A stretch of 64,000 nt of DNA from Scylla paramamosain (GCF_035594125.1 NC_087167.1:2812501-2876500), one strand, 5' to 3'; positions 50,311 to 61,484 are shown, numbered from the stretch's first letter. A program made the numbers and translations. Notes: a model not told the origin generated them from the sequence alone.

Positions 50311-50658
50311 CTCAGGGCGCTGTACAGTATAAGGCTGGAATCTTGGCCTTGGTGAGCCTTACCGCTTGAAGGCTCGTGTTGGGAGGCGTCAGTTTTTCAT
50401 GTTAGCAGCCATTGAGGTGCCTCCAGGGTCCCGCTGGCCGAGTCCTTCGTCTGTAGAACCGCTAGTACACTGCCTGAGGGCTCTCCACAATATAGCAACT
50501 CACAAGCCAATATGGATGCCAAGCTGACTTAACAGTAAAGATCCTTGTGAAGCAAATGCACCAAGACGAACAAGACGAGGGAGAGCAGTAGGTGTACTAA
50601 AGCAATAGAGACGATTCATAACAATAATAGATAAGAAAAAATACTTTAAACAGACTCT

Positions 50659-50661
<3 letters not shown>

Positions 50662-50701
<40 letters not shown>
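50662..50701. repeat. (CA)n microsatellite, 40 bp
   Basis: Perfect tract. Confidence 0.97.
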
Positions 50702-50705
<4 letters not shown>

Positions 50706-50850
50706 AGTTAAGGATGTCCGGTAGCTTACATTCACAGCAAGCATTAGAACAAAACTCTCTCGGTAATTGGTATTTAACTTCCAATCGATTAGTTGTCATG
50801 TAAAGCAAAGAACAAAATTTGGATAAAGTTGATCAATAACACTATATATG

Positions 50851-50865
50851 TTTTTTTTTTTTTTT
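50851..50865. repeat. Poly-T, 15 bp
   Basis: Homopolymer after ACTATATATG. Confidence 0.95.
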
Positions 50866-51382
50866 AAGTGTTGATGATGCTTAGATAAGTTACCAATGAT
50901 GTTTCCTCCGATCACTGAGAAGAAAAAAGTACTGTGGTGAGAAGGATCAGCATGTTAGGGACTATTAAACTGTCAGTCATAGTTACATTAATCACGGTCT
51001 TCATCAAACTTCATAAAAAACAAAAAACACTTAATGTAATCCAGAACAGAGTAAATGAGGGTACGTTTGTGGTGGGTGAGTAACTAAGAATGATTTTTAA
51101 CATCTTGATAATAAAAAAAAAACATAATAACTCTAATATGATAATGAAATTCAACCAATCCCACGGTGCTGAGAGGCGTTAAGGCAGACTATTTGAAAGG
51201 CCAAATAACGGCACATCCCTAGTGTCCCCAGCACAGGCGATCACTGCTAGGAGCTCCCATCCACATATCACAGTGTAGAGGGTAAAAAGCGAAGGTCCAA
51301 GGACACCACCCCGTTCCACTGGGTAGTAGCCTTGCCTACCTTTGTTTTTATTTCATTTTTGTCATTCACAGTAGGATATAGC

Positions 51383-51567
51383 GTTGTTGTTGTTGTTATA
51401 GGTGGTGGTGGTGGTGGTGGTGCTGCTGCTGTTGATGACGGTGGTTTTGGTGATGGGGCTGCTGATATTAGTGTGCCATTATTGCTACTACATTACTGTG
51501 GTTTGTTGTTGTTTGGTGGTGATAGTGGTGATAGTGGTGGTGGTGGTGGTGGTGGTTATGGTGGTGG
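51383..51567. repeat. GTT/GGT/CTG trinucleotide region
   Basis: (GTT)n, then (GGT)n at 51402-51421, CTG units, and a second GGT-rich block at about 51520-51567, with unique sequence between. It accounts for the poly-Gly and poly-Val parts of a 240-codon open frame. Confidence 0.9.
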
Positions 51568-51766
51568 TCCTGCTGCTACTGTTGTTGTTGAGGGGTGGAT
51601 CGTCTTGGCCGTGAAGGAAGGCCTGCCCGTTCCGCCCACCGAGGTGTTGCCCTTTGGATGGCGGCTATATTACTCGTTTTCTTGTGTCGATATGCAAGTC
51701 CTGCCTGTCTCCGTTCCCGAGGATTGTAAGCTAACCCCGCCAACACTGCTAATAGTAATACATAAT

Positions 51767-51809
51767 ATTGATAATAATGATGATTATAATAATGATGATG
51801 ATAATAGTA

Positions 51810-51886
<77 letters not shown>
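51767..51886. repeat. (AAT)n region, left of foldback
   Basis: Imperfect GAT/AAT units becoming nearly perfect AAT from about 51810, ending at the foldback at 51887. Confidence 0.93.
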
Positions 51887-51887
<1 letters not shown>

Positions 51888-51976
51888 GAGGTGGTGAAAT
51901 GAGACACAGGTGTTATAGGGCGAATTTATTCCTGACTTGTTTCCACATAACACCTGTGTCTCTTTTCACCTCCACC
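51887..51976. ncRNA. Precursor-miRNA-like foldback
   Basis: Positions 51887-51916 pair with 51947-51976. I count 27 of 30 positions complementary, including 16 in a row (GAGACACAGGTGTTAT with its complement), and a 30-nt loop. The ~90-nt size and few mismatches fit a miRNA precursor or a foldback transposon remnant. Both sides are (AAT)n. No known miRNA was recognised. Because it is an inverted repeat, the strand of any transcript cannot be told. Confidence 0.35.
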
Positions 51977-51997
51977 TCCAACTTGTTAAAATATCTC

Positions 51998-52032
<35 letters not shown>

Positions 52033-52035
52033 TAA
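51998..52035. repeat. (AAT)n region, right of foldback
   Basis: AAT units with one AAC, same motif as the left side. Confidence 0.95.
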
Positions 52036-52291
52036 TTTTCATCATTTATATTGAATATCTTTGCTTTGATCTTATCACCATTGCTTGTGAGAAGTAATAA
52101 CGCTCATCGCTGCTACGGAACAGAATGAAGTGCATGTCTGTGTTCCTCATGATGATAATGTAATTACAATATAATCTCTGAGACGCAATGACGAGGCGAG
52201 GCCCTGAGGGGAGGCTCGACCGTCACGGCTTCCAAGTGTGGAGACATTTACCAATTAGTGTTCAAGGCCCCTGTGGAGTGATAGGACCGGA

Positions 52292-52294
<3 letters not shown>

Positions 52295-52381
<87 letters not shown>
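52295..52381. repeat. (CT)n microsatellite, 87 bp
   Basis: Perfect CT tract. Confidence 0.98.
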
Positions 52382-52382
<1 letters not shown>

Positions 52383-52550
52383 GCGCGGGAATCACCTGAG
52401 GTCACCGCCACACGTGCATCACTCACTGTCATCCGTAATAGTATACTCTACGCAAACTTGCACAACATCTCCTAGGGTGACTGTGGTAAGATGCGTCACT
52501 GGGAGTTTTGTTGGCAGATGAAATGTTAGTTTACTGGCAGATAGGATCAT

Positions 52551-52731
52551 ATTCTCAAGCGCTTCGTGGCTCTACTGGCAGTCGTGGTGGTTTTCAAGGA
52601 TGTTTATATGATTATAGTGATAGTTTAATGAGAATTCTGCATAATCACTGAGGAAAACACCAATGAGAATGCGATTATTTATCTCTGTGCCCTTTGAAAA
52701 TAGTCCGCATGAGAGAAGGAAATGTTTAAAG
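52551..52731 (+). mobile_element. Interspersed repeat family A, copy 2
   Basis: Starts ATTCTCAAGCGCTTCGTGGC. Core GTGGTTTTCAAGGATGTTTA, ATGATTATAGTGATAGTTTA and CTGCATAATCACTGAGG. Ends near GAGAGAAGGAAATGTTTAAA. The best preserved copy in the window. Confidence 0.65.
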
Positions 52732-52739
52732 ACCCTTAT

Positions 52740-53590
52740 AGTGAACCTGTATTCGCTTATTGTTTCGTAGAGTGACAGTGGAGGAATGTGTCTGTGTTAC
52801 CCTACCGTGATGATAGTCTTGGCGAATGTTAAGAGTCTGTGGGGATGATGCGTACCCTGCAGTCAGATTTGTGCAAGTAATCCCATCATGTCATGCCGCC
52901 CTGCTTGCATTCCCCGCCAGGAGAGAATGGTGCAGTCGAAGGCCGCGGCTGCTTGTAGGTCAGGTGGGTAGGGGGCAGCGTGCAGACTTTGGGAGACGGG
53001 AGGGAACAACAGTTAAGTAGATGGGATTCTTGATGGGGTTCTCAAGCTATTTGTGACCGCAAGTTGACGTATCTTGGTAAACAGGGAAGTGTAAGGAATT
53101 ATGCATCCTTGTCTTGCGTCATATGAGGAACCCTTGTCAGTCTTTTTTTTTTTTTTTTCACAAGATACTTTTGACGTATAAAAATCTTGCACTGACCCGT
53201 AACTGTTCAAGGATGTTTTTTTTTTTTTGAGGCATGTGCTTCCCTTAAGCCGCAGGTGTTCAGTTTTTACCATCCCATGTGATGACCTTGGTGCGGAAAA
53301 GCCCTATTGCTGCTCACTGACCCGCACCTCTCGCAGGCGTCCTCGTCAGGTATTCAGGAAAAACCCTCTTGTGGTTAGCTTCACCCTGACCAAGCTGCCT
53401 TTGGCTAACGGAAACACTCATGAGAAATTAAACCACTGGCATCATTAATAATGAACCAGAATACCCCATCACATCACCACGCTTATTAAATTATGCTGGA
53501 TATTATCTGGTAAATAGATTATCAGGCTGCAATAATAATAGATATGCAACGGTTGATTTGCCCATTAACACCAGTGTATATGTGGGATGA
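52740..53590. other. Unique sequence with two poly-T runs
   Basis: Poly-T at 53143-53158 and 53216-53228. No recognised gene. Confidence 0.5.
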
Positions 53591-53594
53591 ATGA

Positions 53595-53765
53595 ACTCCG
53601 CCCGGCTAACTGGTAGACGCGCACACTATAGTTTTAAGTTGTGGTGTGCGCGAGGCTGGCGGGCGGTGAGGACTTGCGGTCAGTGGGGCTTGAGGGCGGC
53701 AGCCAGGGCGCCGTTGTGCTCGTGCGGACCGCTGGCGTGCGAGGAACCTGCTGATTGCGAATAAC
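53595..53765. promoter_or_regulatory. CpG-dense patch
   Basis: About 20 CpG in 170 bp, with an initiator-like GGTCAGTG (A at 53682) but no TATA box and no downstream promoter element match at +28. Could be a promoter or an old unmethylated segment. No exon was tied to it. Confidence 0.25.
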
Positions 53766-53769
53766 GGAT

Positions 53770-55130
53770 AATAAGATCAGACAGAACTGGTGTGTTTGTC
53801 ATGATTACTTGCTGAAACTGTACGGAACCACCTTAAGATGGGCGAGAGACTGAAGAGGGGTCGATCGTGTGGTCAGCGGAGGGAGTAATAAAACTCGATG
53901 GGCAGCCACCAAGTTAGGTCAGTAGCGGTTCCCAGTCCTGGCGGGTGGAGTATTCGAGGAGGAGTGAGTGGCTACGGTGCGTGTTTTTATAGGGCACCCC
54001 GCTATCCAACTGCCCGTGCGTATACCTGGCTTAGTCTTGTTTGGCTAACGCACCCCTGGGAAGAGGCAGAGGCCAGGTGGAAGAGGGGACCGTGGGATGC
54101 AACTAGCACCTGATACCCACTCACCCACCACCCACCACCCACCACCACCCCGGAGCTCAGTTGTCGGGAAGGTCTGGTGTTAGTTCCTAGGCTCTAATTA
54201 GATGCCCGTTATCCTGGCAAGTCTTCAGGGGATGCGTGAGGATTCCTGACCTCAAGTGAACGTTGAAATGTCAGGGTGCGAATGATGAACAGGGTAGATA
54301 ATTAATTGAGTGCTCATAACTTGGTGGGTTTTTTTTTTTGCCTTACTGCATTCAGCGAAGAACTGTTTTATCATAAAGCCTCACGATTTTTACGTAAAAA
54401 CGATGTGTTTATTAGTTTTATCACTCCAGAAAGTAGTAAACATTTCTTTCTGTCATCTTAAGTCACTCCTGAAAATTCTACAGTCCCCATGTGAGTAAAA
54501 TGTGGCGAGAGGCGGGTGAAGTCCTCAGGTAAAGTCTCCTTCTATCTGGTCATTACGTATTGGCTTCACGACCCTGGTGCTGGCGACGGACAGGTTATTG
54601 GGCGACGGGGGAGTACGCGGCCACCGACGACATGATTTGGCTTTTAGTCCCTCACCCCGATGGCCTGCGCTGGGCTGCCTGTCTCTTTCTCTTGTCTCAC
54701 CTTACATCCATGCACCTTTCTCTAACGTTAGCCAGACGACTCACTCCTCCTTCTCCTTATCATCGTCCCATACGACACTCCTTTCCTCTCCCGAGCTTCA
54801 CTTTCTTACACACAGCTGCATTTCTCTCTGGGGTTTGCATGGTTTAGGTGTTGTGTCGTAGTTCAGCGTATCTTGCTACATTAGAAGAGTTGTGTTTCGC
54901 TGCCTCGTCCCATTCAGAGTAGCAGCAAGTCTCAGAAAAAAAAGCATCGAGACATGTGTACTTCAAGTAAAGGGGAATGAAGTAAACTGCAATGCTATCA
55001 GTACAAACAGGTATCGTAAGTAGCGGACGGTGCGATAGTGCTTTAGGTGGAAGAGCACCGATTGTACAGTAGTAATGATTAGGTTTTTGTTGTGGCATGG
55101 TTTATCATTATGTGTGGCGTGTGAAGATCG
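53770..55130. other. Unique sequence, no recognised genes
   Basis: Includes a (CCCACCA)n-like run at 54117-54150 and a donor-like CCTCAG|GTAAAG near 54530. Two ~95-codon open frames at 54560-54861 overlap in pyrimidine-rich sequence and are not recognised. Confidence 0.45.
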
Positions 55131-55200
55131 TAGCTTACTGTAGGCTACTTGTGTGACCTCGCTTTCTATCGTGCTATCTCTTACACTGAACAAGCTCCAG

Positions 55201-55364
55201 TGGAAGTTATTGGATGTTTCAAGTATTCATTCATGGATTTAGTGATAGGTGATGAGAATTTCTACATCAATGCGGAAAATACCCATAAAATTCTGACAGT
55301 AATTTACGTTATCTTTGCAAATGGTCCTGATAGATTGAAGCATTTAAGAATACGAGGCAATGAT
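55201..55364 (+). CDS. Candidate coding exon, unknown protein
   Basis: Acceptor AAGCTCCAG ends at 55200, with pyrimidine-rich sequence at 55158-55184 and a CTTAC (A at 55183). Donor AATGAT|GTAAGTACG begins at 55365. The 164 nt are open in one frame only, phase 1 at the start and phase 0 at the end, giving 54 residues from EVIGCFKYSFMDLVIGDENF to DRLKHLRIRGND. The peptide looks ordinary and non-repetitive, but no family came to mind. Weak points: the pyrimidine tract sits upstream of the branch point and the donor lacks AG at -2/-1. Not in phase with 837-964 by direct joining. Confidence 0.3.
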
Positions 55365-55429
55365 GTAAGTACGTTTGTTTTGCATGTAAATTAGTGGGTG
55401 CATAAATTTCATTAAGTATATTATTGCAT

Positions 55430-55564
<135 letters not shown>

Positions 55565-55879
55565 GTGTATCCCTGCCACGGCCGTTACTTCTTATCTCCC
55601 ACCCGTGTTCTTCGTCACACCTATTTCCATTCTGTATATTTTCACTTTTTCATCAACTTTCTCCCTTTTATGCCTTCCTTTCGCCTCGGCCCTTGCGTTG
55701 CGGAGAGCGGCAGCGGCAGCGAGGCGAATGTTAAGGCTGTAGCACGCTGTCCACAAAGGGCTATCAAAGTCCCCCGTTGTGGCCAGTGTGACAAGAAAGC
55801 TCTCGTGTAAACCATTTATGTGTGTCGGTAAATCTCCAGTAACAGCGTTAGAGAAATTAGGCCAAAGTCGGGGGTCATT

Positions 55880-56220
55880 TTTTTATTGACCTATTTTAAT
55901 TTTTTATAGTTTTTATCTTAGGTTTATTAGCGTCCGCAGGTAGTAAAAGTAAGGGCTATACTTGTCTATGTCATTGATTTCATTGGTATTGTATGGGTTT
56001 TCCTGTGAGCATTTCTATTTTTTTTTTCTATGATTTGTTTGTGTTTGTATTTTTGTTTTATCACTATATTTGTACTATATTGAGTTTCCAGTGTGTTTCT
56101 TTTATTTTATTGGCGTATTTCTATCTTAAACTTTTTTTTTTTGGAAGTATTTTCTTGTGTATTTGTCTTGTCTTGTATAACCTTTTTATATGTATTTGTG
56201 TTGTGTTGTCGTATCTAACG
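55880..56220. other. T-rich intron-like stretch
   Basis: Strongly T-rich on the + strand, which produces a Phe/Leu/Ile-rich open frame at 55993-56289 that I do not consider a gene. A weak acceptor/donor abutment GTCCGCAG|GTAGTA occurs near 55939. Confidence 0.5.
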
Positions 56221-56414
56221 TGTGGAATCCCGAATGGAAAATATGGAGGGCTTTGTGGTCTCTGTGATCTTAATCTCCTCTCCTGCTAACATACCTGTGA
56301 AAAAAAAAGTACACGTTATGTCCTCCAAACAAGTCACGTGTTGCTTGTTCACTCCTGATTTTTCTTCCAACCATAATTCTTATATTTGCTTCAAGCTGTG
56401 GTCTGGTCTGGTCT

Positions 56415-56415
<1 letters not shown>

Positions 56416-56465
<50 letters not shown>
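56416..56465. repeat. (GT)n microsatellite, 50 bp
   Basis: Perfect tract preceded by three TGGTC units (56400-56415). Confidence 0.98.
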
Positions 56466-56466
<1 letters not shown>

Positions 56467-56551
56467 GGTTTCTTTCTTATATTTTCGATGTGATAAGTTT
56501 TTTTTTTTTTCTATACCATAACAATTAGTCATTCTATCTGTCTCTTTGTCC

Positions 56552-56586
56552 ATCTATCAATCTATCTATCTATCTATTTATCTATA
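56552..56586. repeat. (TATC)n microsatellite
   Basis: Tetranucleotide run with AATC and TTTA interruptions. A poly-T follows at 56610-56625. Confidence 0.95.
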
Positions 56587-57117
56587 TACTTCTTTTAACG
56601 CACCATACGTTTTTTTTTTTTTTTTCCATCTTTTCCATCTGATCTTTCTCCTTATCGCACCACAAGAAATATTTCCCGAACCTTCCCAATCTCCCTTTCC
56701 TCTTCGCATCTCTCGACGAACCATTGTATTCATTCCCCACTATCCCTTTCTCCTCGCCCACCTTCCTGTCTCACCGCTCCTCGCCTCACCTCACTCTCTC
56801 CGTTCCTGCCCGCTAGACTCTTATCCTTTCTTTTACCTCAAGCCTCCCACACCCTCTTAGGGATTCACTAGTGTTTATCTCAGGTGTAGCGGCCAACACC
56901 GAGGCCGCCACAAACAAAGGCCACTTATTCTGAGTGCGTAGGACCCCACACACGCACACACCCACGACAGCGCTCCACCCCCACCTCATCCCGCCCTCCA
57001 CAGGCATCATAGAGCAGCGCAGGCGGAGCGGGCGTATGATGACTCGACTCTTAACGTTACTGCGTTGATTTGTTGCTGTAAGGAGATTAGGGAGATAAGA
57101 TATGACTATGATTAGAG

Positions 57118-57144
57118 GTATGTATGTACGTATGTATGTATGTA
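57118..57144. repeat. (GTAT)n microsatellite, 27 bp
   Basis: Tetranucleotide run with one GTAC unit. Confidence 0.94.
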
Positions 57145-57236
57145 AAGGACGGGTGCCGACTTCACTACGCTATTTGTTCGTATTCGCGGGTGTTAACTTA
57201 GTTGTTTGTTATTGGCTGGGATTTTATTTTAGCTTG

Positions 57237-57239
<3 letters not shown>

Positions 57240-57322
<83 letters not shown>
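57240..57322. repeat. (CT)n microsatellite, 83 bp
   Basis: Perfect CT tract. Confidence 0.98.
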
Positions 57323-57326
<4 letters not shown>

Positions 57327-57830
57327 CGAAGGTCAGCCTCAGGGGGCCCCTTGGCGCGGCGGCTCGTCTTCAGGTGTTCGACGCGGGTCACGCGAAGGTA
57401 TTTTCACAGGGAAGTCACTTAACAAAAACCAAACACGGTGTAATTTGCCATTTTCCGCATCGATAGTAAACGATACCTAATTACCCTTAAAAATGTATAG
57501 AAACAAGAAAAGTGAGAAAAAGGGGAGAGTTTAATGGTAGGTCGTTTACTTCTTTAATAATTGTAGTTTTTTTTTTTCTCTCTGGTGATGTACTGTGTGT
57601 AGTTAGAGGTCCATAGTTATGTTCAATTCGGTATTATTTATTCGCTGTGATAGGTTTACACACGTATCATAAATTGTTTACACATAAATAGTGCAGCTAC
57701 TAAACCCATTTTTTTACTGCTATATTTGTTATCTGTTTATATTCAGAGCATCTTAGAATTTAATTGCTTGGAGGTTGTTTTTGTTTCATAGTGTAAAGAG
57801 TCACAGAAGCTGAGTGATTATGAGAAATTA

Positions 57831-57850
57831 TCCAGTAATGAAAGAGTTAA
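57831..57850 (-). mobile_element. Terminus of a TTAA-type element, family B
   Basis: CAGTAATGAAAGAGTTAA matches the right-hand ends at 21295 and 40328, with TTAA at 57847-57850. The left end of this copy was not located. Confidence 0.4.
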
Positions 57851-58147
57851 ATGTATGACACCCACTGCTAATCAATACCCTTCAGTCACCTGTACTTCAC
57901 GAAACCAGCCAGTCTAGTAAGGACGTATGTAAGAGTCCACTGTTAACTGATATCTCTTATAAAAAGGCAGTTAAGTCACACCAAGCCCCGACATTGAGCA
58001 GATGCCGCCCATGACCTTCCCAGATGATCGTCCCTCCCTCCTCCTCAGCCTCGCGTCTTTTGTTTTTGATGGCGGGACGGTGGTTCGTAATTTTAAACAC
58101 CTCGCTGTCTCATCACGACTTTCAACAAACATTTGGTAGGAATGAAC

Positions 58148-58286
58148 AGGGAATTTCAAGAGTATTTTCATTATTTAAGTGATAGTTTAACAAGGACCTC
58201 GCATCAGAAACGAATATGAGAACCTGGCTAATCACTTGTGCTATCTGAAAATCGTCCTGGTGAGAGAAGGAACTGTTTAAAAAATA
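58148..58286 (+). mobile_element. Interspersed repeat family A, copy 3
   Basis: GGGAATTTCAAGAGTATTTT, AAGTGATAGTTTAACAAGGA and GGTGAGAGAAGGAACTGTTT align in order with the copy at 52551. The start of the element is too diverged to place. Confidence 0.55.
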
Positions 58287-58344
58287 CTGGCCACGGAAGG
58301 CGAAGGGGGAAGCTGAGGGTGATGATGCATGGTGTGGTAGTCTT

Positions 58345-58700
58345 CCCCTCACCCTTACCCTTACCCTAATCCCTGCCCTCAGCACCCTACCTCCATCTCC
58401 CTGCTCTATGTGACATTTCCCCCTCACCTCCTTGTAATGCTACCCTCCTGTGGTCCGCTGCCCCCCTCACCCTCCCCACCGCCTCGCCTTCCCTCCTGCC
58501 ATCAAGCCCTTCCTCTCCCCAGCTCCTCCCTCCCTCCCTGTAAGTCACCCATACCTCCTGCCCTTCCTTTCCCTTCTTTCTTCCCTCCCTTATCCACCCT
58601 CCATCGTCTCCCCCGCCTCTAATCCTCTCTCCCACATCCCCCTACACTTGACCCTTCTTCCCTCCTTCCCCGGTCCCTCCTTTTTCTCTTCCACTCTCCC
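58345..58700. repeat. Polypyrimidine-rich block, ~355 bp
   Basis: Mostly CCT, TCC and CCCT words on the + strand with few purines, followed by (CT)n at 58725. Homopurine-homopyrimidine DNA of this length can form triplex structures. Confidence 0.85.
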
Positions 58701-58724
58701 TTCCCATATGAACCTATAGGAATA

Positions 58725-58746
58725 CTCTCTCTCTCTCTCTCTCTCT
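58725..58746. repeat. (CT)n microsatellite, 22 bp
   Basis: Short tract at the end of the pyrimidine block. Confidence 0.94.
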
Positions 58747-58961
58747 TGTTCATATCAATTTTTATTACCATCTGATTTACTTCATTCATTTTTTTTGCCC
58801 GCTCTTCGCCCCCACGCATAAAGTCACGCTGTGCACTCCATTCATTCATTTCCCTTCCTCTCTGTGTTCCCTTTCCCTTTGCCTTCCCGCCCGTCCCTTC
58901 GTCCCTAGCCATGACATACGTTCTCCATTTCCCTCTCCCTCTCCACCCCCACACGACGTAG

Positions 58962-59149
58962 ACGGTTGGAAGCTGGGGTGGCAAAGAGAGGCAGGGAGAG
59001 GAGGAGGTGGTGGAGGGAACGGGAAACGGTTTTGGGGCGTAAATGTCAGAAGGGAAATGTCAGGATTGATTTTCAAGTGGCGGAGGGCGAGTTAAGGGGA
59101 GAGGAAAGAGAGGCTGAGGCTGTAACGTCATGGTTTTATCTGGGTAAAG
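58962..59149 (+). CDS. Candidate purine-rich coding exon, unknown protein
   Basis: A pyrimidine tract CCCTCTCCCTCTCCACCCCC leads to CACGACGTAG at 58961, and a donor GTAAAG|GTAAGC begins at 59150. The 188 nt are purine-rich and open throughout in one frame (62 codons, phase 2 in, phase 1 out). The peptide is charged, Arg/Glu-rich (RRRWWRERE) with a more ordinary end, NVRIDFQVAEGE to VTSWFYLGK. Not recognised. Composition alone could explain the open frame. Confidence 0.22.
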
Positions 59150-59207
59150 GTAAGCAGGTCCCTGACAGGCCTCATAAAATCGTGATGTCACCACTGCGGG
59201 AAACGCC

Positions 59208-59211
<4 letters not shown>

Positions 59212-59263
<52 letters not shown>
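59212..59263. repeat. (AG)n microsatellite, 52 bp
   Basis: GA tract ending the purine-rich segment. Confidence 0.97.
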
Positions 59264-59269
<6 letters not shown>

Positions 59270-59345
59270 CTTAATTAGGTTTCTTTTTTCTTAAGTACAT
59301 CGTAACACTTGCAATACGTGTCATATAACGTACACAACCTTAATC

Positions 59346-59442
59346 ACTATTATTATTACTACTAGTACTACTACAACTACTACAACTAATAATAATAATA
59401 ATAATAATGATAATAATAATAATAATGGTAGTAGTAATAATA
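59346..59442. repeat. Imperfect (AAT)/(ACT)n region
   Basis: TAT, ACT and AAT trinucleotide blocks with GAT and GGT variants. Confidence 0.9.
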
Positions 59443-59554
59443 CCATAATCATGCCCATCTCCCCAACGTAACATCTACAAAATTATATACACTCATACAC
59501 AACGACCACCACAGTCCGTTCATCCCACCCCAGTCCAGTACACCCACACCGCTA

Positions 59555-59555
<1 letters not shown>

Positions 59556-59602
<47 letters not shown>
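59556..59602. repeat. (AC)n microsatellite, 47 bp
   Basis: Perfect tract. Confidence 0.97.
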
Positions 59603-59603
<1 letters not shown>

Positions 59604-59749
59604 AGTCACTCTGCTGTCGAAAGAGCTGAGTTCCGGTACACCACCACAACCATTACTCCACCGTCCACCATCCTCCCCCTGATACAGAACCATTGCCACA
59701 CCCCTCCTTCCTCTGATATCCAATGCCGAGACCAATGACTGACATGCAA

Positions 59750-59754
<5 letters not shown>

Positions 59755-59832
<78 letters not shown>
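59755..59832. repeat. (AC)n microsatellite, 78 bp
   Basis: Perfect tract followed by a short poly-T. Confidence 0.98.
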
Positions 59833-59834
<2 letters not shown>

Positions 59835-59898
59835 GTTTTTTTTTTCTTTATCATGTAATTATGTTTCTGAGAGTGGCATATGAAGCAGGGTATTCATT

Positions 59899-59901
<3 letters not shown>

Positions 59902-59992
<91 letters not shown>
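59902..59992. repeat. (CT)n microsatellite, 91 bp
   Basis: Perfect CT tract. Confidence 0.98.
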
Positions 59993-59995
<3 letters not shown>

Positions 59996-60095
59996 GCCCT
60001 TGGCCAGACTCCTTAACACGATGTGGGAAAGAAAGAAACAAGGAAACACGGAAGGAAAGTAATCATCACAAGTCAGTATTTCACACACCATCCGT

Positions 60096-60126
60096 ACCAC
60101 CACCACCACCACCACCACCACCACCA
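60096..60126. repeat. (CCA)n microsatellite, 31 bp
   Basis: Perfect trinucleotide run. Confidence 0.96.
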
Positions 60127-60299
60127 TAACATACCGCATTTATTGTCCCAGCTCGTTTTTATCCTCGAGTCGCACCTCTCACCACCATTACCACCACCAT
60201 CGCCGCCCAGACCCCAACGTTAAGGTACCATAAACCTGCTCCTGGTGCGCCATAACGTAAGATCACAGTCACTAGACGAACCGAGTGAAAAAGGGAATT

Positions 60300-60301
<2 letters not shown>

Positions 60302-60330
<29 letters not shown>
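60302..60330. repeat. (GA)n microsatellite, 29 bp
   Basis: Perfect tract. A (GGCT)4 run follows at about 60431. Confidence 0.96.
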
Positions 60331-60333
<3 letters not shown>

Positions 60334-60469
60334 GTTGGAGGGCAAGGATAAGAGTTGAATAGAAGGAAGTGCGGGAGGTTAGGAAGCGGGATGAGTGAGT
60401 GGAGAGCTCTCAGACTCAGGGAGAGACCGTGGCTGGCTGGCTGGCTGGTTGGGTGCTGAGGTCAAGTTG

Positions 60470-61440
60470 GTGCATCGTTAGGCCTTGGCGCTTGATTCCC
60501 ACACTCACTCTCACTTCCTCCTCCTACTTCTCCTCCTCTCCACCTCTCGGTCTTGCTTTCTCACTCGTTCATCGCGTGTCTTGTCAGGATAGGATATTTT
60601 GCGTGCGTTTAACATATGCTGGTGCCTGAATCCCTCCTCCAGCAATATGAAGTGGACATGTACTTGTTGAAATGGGACACGTGATGACTTCATGACATTT
60701 CCTGACACGAAGTACATACAATTCTGAGTTTATACGTATGTGGGGAATTCGATCCTCTGAGGCAGCGCGCATGTCTCCTGCGACCCAACGGAATGTCCAC
60801 CAGCACTAATCCGATGTCGACGCTTCATCCTGTCATCATAGACTCTGCTGACGGCGGCCTTAGGTGTCCACTTTTCAGGGTTAAGGCACTCAGTTAGGAA
60901 ACTCTGAGGTGAGGTGGTAGGCAATGGCACGTCTTTCATCGCCCAGTCAGCGGCGGCGATGTCGATACCCACACACCAACATCCAGTAAAGTCCCTGAGT
61001 GTGCCCCCCTTTCTCAGCAAGTGTCACTCCCCCTGCCTGTTTCCGAAGCACTTCCTTCCCATCACCTAGTATCGGTGTGATCTTTGCGTGGCGTGTTTGC
61101 TAGTCTTGCTTTATTGCGTGTTGCCTCGAGATTTCCTGCTCGAGGTTCATGTTACGAACTCTGTGCTCTCTTGCTGTCGCGCGTCCGCTTTTAGCTAGCC
61201 AGTCCTCATAAGCTGTTTCTGACGTTGACTAAAGAACCCGATTTGTAAAGGAGGACATACAGTAGACTTGAATCCGCTGGGTGAGGCTTAAGCTCTTTGT
61301 GGGTGTATATACACATGTGGTGGTGGTGTATACAGGAGCCAGCTATGTCTGAAGGGACTATCCAGGAAGGTTGTGTGGAGGAGCTTAAGTCGCTGTGTCG
61401 TGGATGTGTGTGTGTGGAGCGAGGAACTGGCGGGTGTTGT
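60470..61440. other. Unique sequence, no recognised genes
   Basis: Ordinary composition; short open frames only. Confidence 0.5.
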
Positions 61441-61453
61441 GTATGTGCATGTA

Positions 61454-61455
<2 letters not shown>

Positions 61456-61484
<29 letters not shown>
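61456..61484. repeat. (GT)n microsatellite, 29 bp
   Basis: Perfect tract. A poly-A (61557-61568) and an ACC-rich run (61577-61621) follow. Confidence 0.96.

Noticed and set aside
51332..52054. 240-codon + strand open frame
   Set aside because: Mostly poly-Gly/Val/Asn from GGT, GTT and AAT repeats and it runs across the foldback; the short unique part is unrecognised.
57958..57996. TATAAAAAG followed by CGACATTG about 30 bp later
   Set aside because: Reasonable TATA spacing but a poor initiator and no exon attached; TATA-like words are frequent in AT-rich sequence. TATAAAGG at 2669 and TATATATC at 36342 were dismissed for the same reason.
58340..58380. CCCTTACCCTTACCC resembling telomeric repeats
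   Set aside because: Only two or three imperfect units within a pyrimidine-rich block; arthropod telomeres are usually (TTAGG)n.
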